DNA of 5,463 nt from Planctomycetota bacterium (GTDB taxonomy: Bacteria; Planctomycetota; Phycisphaerae; WQYP01): positions 1-5,463 of the forward strand of contig JAJZGH010000290.1 of NCBI GenBank assembly GCA_021798635.1. The letters are read 5' to 3'. The position numbers and the translations under genes were made by a program. The notes below the pieces were generated by a model. The model was given only the letters and a program-made list of their open reading frames with translations, did no database searches and was not told the DNA's origin. Shown one piece after another: positions 4,853 through 5,463 of this stretch; position 1 is the stretch's first letter; each line of letters begins with the position of its first letter.

Positions 4853-5463
4853 TCAATGTGGCGGCGCGTGCATAAACATGGAACGAAAGCGACCCTTTTT
4901 ACTATTCCAAGCGTCGGCCAACGGTGTCGCCGCCGCCTTCGCGATAGATCGTACATGTTCCGCACAGGGACTTTTATACCATTTCTCGCTGCCGCCTCCC
5001 ACCCAATGGAGAAACGCGCTCACTCCTTTTCGCTGCTGCAACGCAGGGGCGTGTGGTAATTTCGACGTCATCAGATCGTTGAAAAGATGTTTCATTGCTT
5101 TATATTTTACCTTGACTAATTTTATCTTACTCGAGGCAAAGCTGGCGGCGCGAATATGGAAGGAAGGCATATCATTGTTGTGTAAATTGTGTGAGATCAG
5201 GCACAGCAATGCACTCACTCCGACTCTACCGTCCATAAAATGTTTTACTTCACCATTCTGAAGGCTCCTCAATGCGAGGAATTGATTCATATCAATTGTT
5301 TGATCGAACCTAATTCTAAACCAGTCAGACGTGGATATGCTTTTATGACATAACCCAATTAAAATGCGATGTACTCCATTATAAGAAAATTGTGTGGAGT
5401 GTTGCAAGGCAACGAGTGCCTGCGATGCAGCATTCAGGAAGAACAACGGCCTCTTCAATATCA
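4853..5463 (-). CDS. Hypothetical protein, open at the right edge, AT-richer than its surroundings
   Basis: A minus-strand frame stays open from the window edge to TGA at 4853-4855 (about 203 codons visible). A TTG at 5456-5458 could start it, but the frame continues past the edge, so the true start is unknown. I recognise no family. The visible protein mixes hydrophobic segments (LFFLNAASQALVAL; VGVSALLCLISHNL) with a charged stretch (SDWFRIRFDQTID) and a Lys-rich middle (KIKLVKVKYKAMKH). Its last 65 residues look low in structure and lie in more GC-rich DNA. The region from about 5060 to the edge is visibly AT-richer than the rest of the window, which suggests recently acquired DNA. It lies directly upstream of an RHS-core gene, so a tail or partner of another RHS-type locus is possible, but nothing proves it. 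A competing plus-strand frame (4806-5261) looks weaker. Confidence 0.42.
   Translation of the reverse strand, partial: ILKRPLFFLNAASQALVALQHSTQFSYNGVHRILIGLCHKSISTSDWFRIRFDQTIDMNQFLALRSLQNGEVKHFMDGRVGVSALLCLISHNLHNNDMPSFHIRAASFASSKIKLVKVKYKAMKHLFNDLMTSKLPHAPALQQRKGVSAFLHWVGGGSEKWYKSPCAEHVRSIAKAAATPLADAWNSKKGRFRSMFMHAPPH

Noticed and set aside
4806..5261. A 151-codon plus-strand frame opposite the right-edge gene
   Set aside because: No family resemblance and no good ribosome binding site; the longer minus-strand frame agrees with the direction of all neighbours. I cannot exclude it fully.
1..5463. CRISPR array, tRNA or rRNA genes
   Set aside because: No regularly spaced short repeats outside the SEL1 coding array, no tRNA cloverleaf and no rRNA-like sequence were seen by eye.

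Overview
The window looks like a piece of a bacterial chromosome, most likely from the Planctomycetota (Phycisphaerae-like). The grounds are the style of the RHS-core sequence (QDPAGYINGANTYQF then NPVNAVDPEG), secreted SEL1-repeat proteins, a moderately GC-rich background, and long non-coding spacers carrying dispersed repeats. The phylum call is an inference from family style, not from a marker gene. Every gene I support lies on the minus strand, so transcription runs right to left.

From right to left: (i) an AT-richer reading frame open at the right edge (4853-5463), of unknown product. (ii) A spacer with a short inverted repeat and a promoter-like element. (iii) A short orphan RHS-repeat-associated core protein with a Pro/Gly-rich tail (3971-4675), whose upstream half lies inside a dispersed repeat (copy B). 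(iv) A secreted protein of unknown function (2925-3935). (v) A secreted protein with a related N-terminal domain plus seven exact 36-residue SEL1 repeats (1019-2878). (vi) A non-coding stretch of about 660 bp (355-1018) holding repeat copy A and a decayed RHS-core remnant (460-783). (vii) The first 118 codons of a GDP-L-fucose synthase-like gene (1-354) running off the left edge.

Genes iii, iv and v are separated by only 35 and 46 bp and are probably one transcription unit. The main observation is that iv and v share an undescribed-looking extracytoplasmic domain of about 190 residues. It aligns almost without gaps over about 90 residues, so v looks like iv with a SEL1 scaffold added at its C-terminus. 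The second observation is that a roughly 380-bp module (promoter-like element, highly conserved 127-nt core, start of an RHS core) occurs twice as a direct repeat flanking the two secreted-protein genes. One copy still reads into an RHS core; the other is frameshifted and truncated. The fucose synthase gene probably belongs to a separate surface-polysaccharide locus that begins where the module ends.
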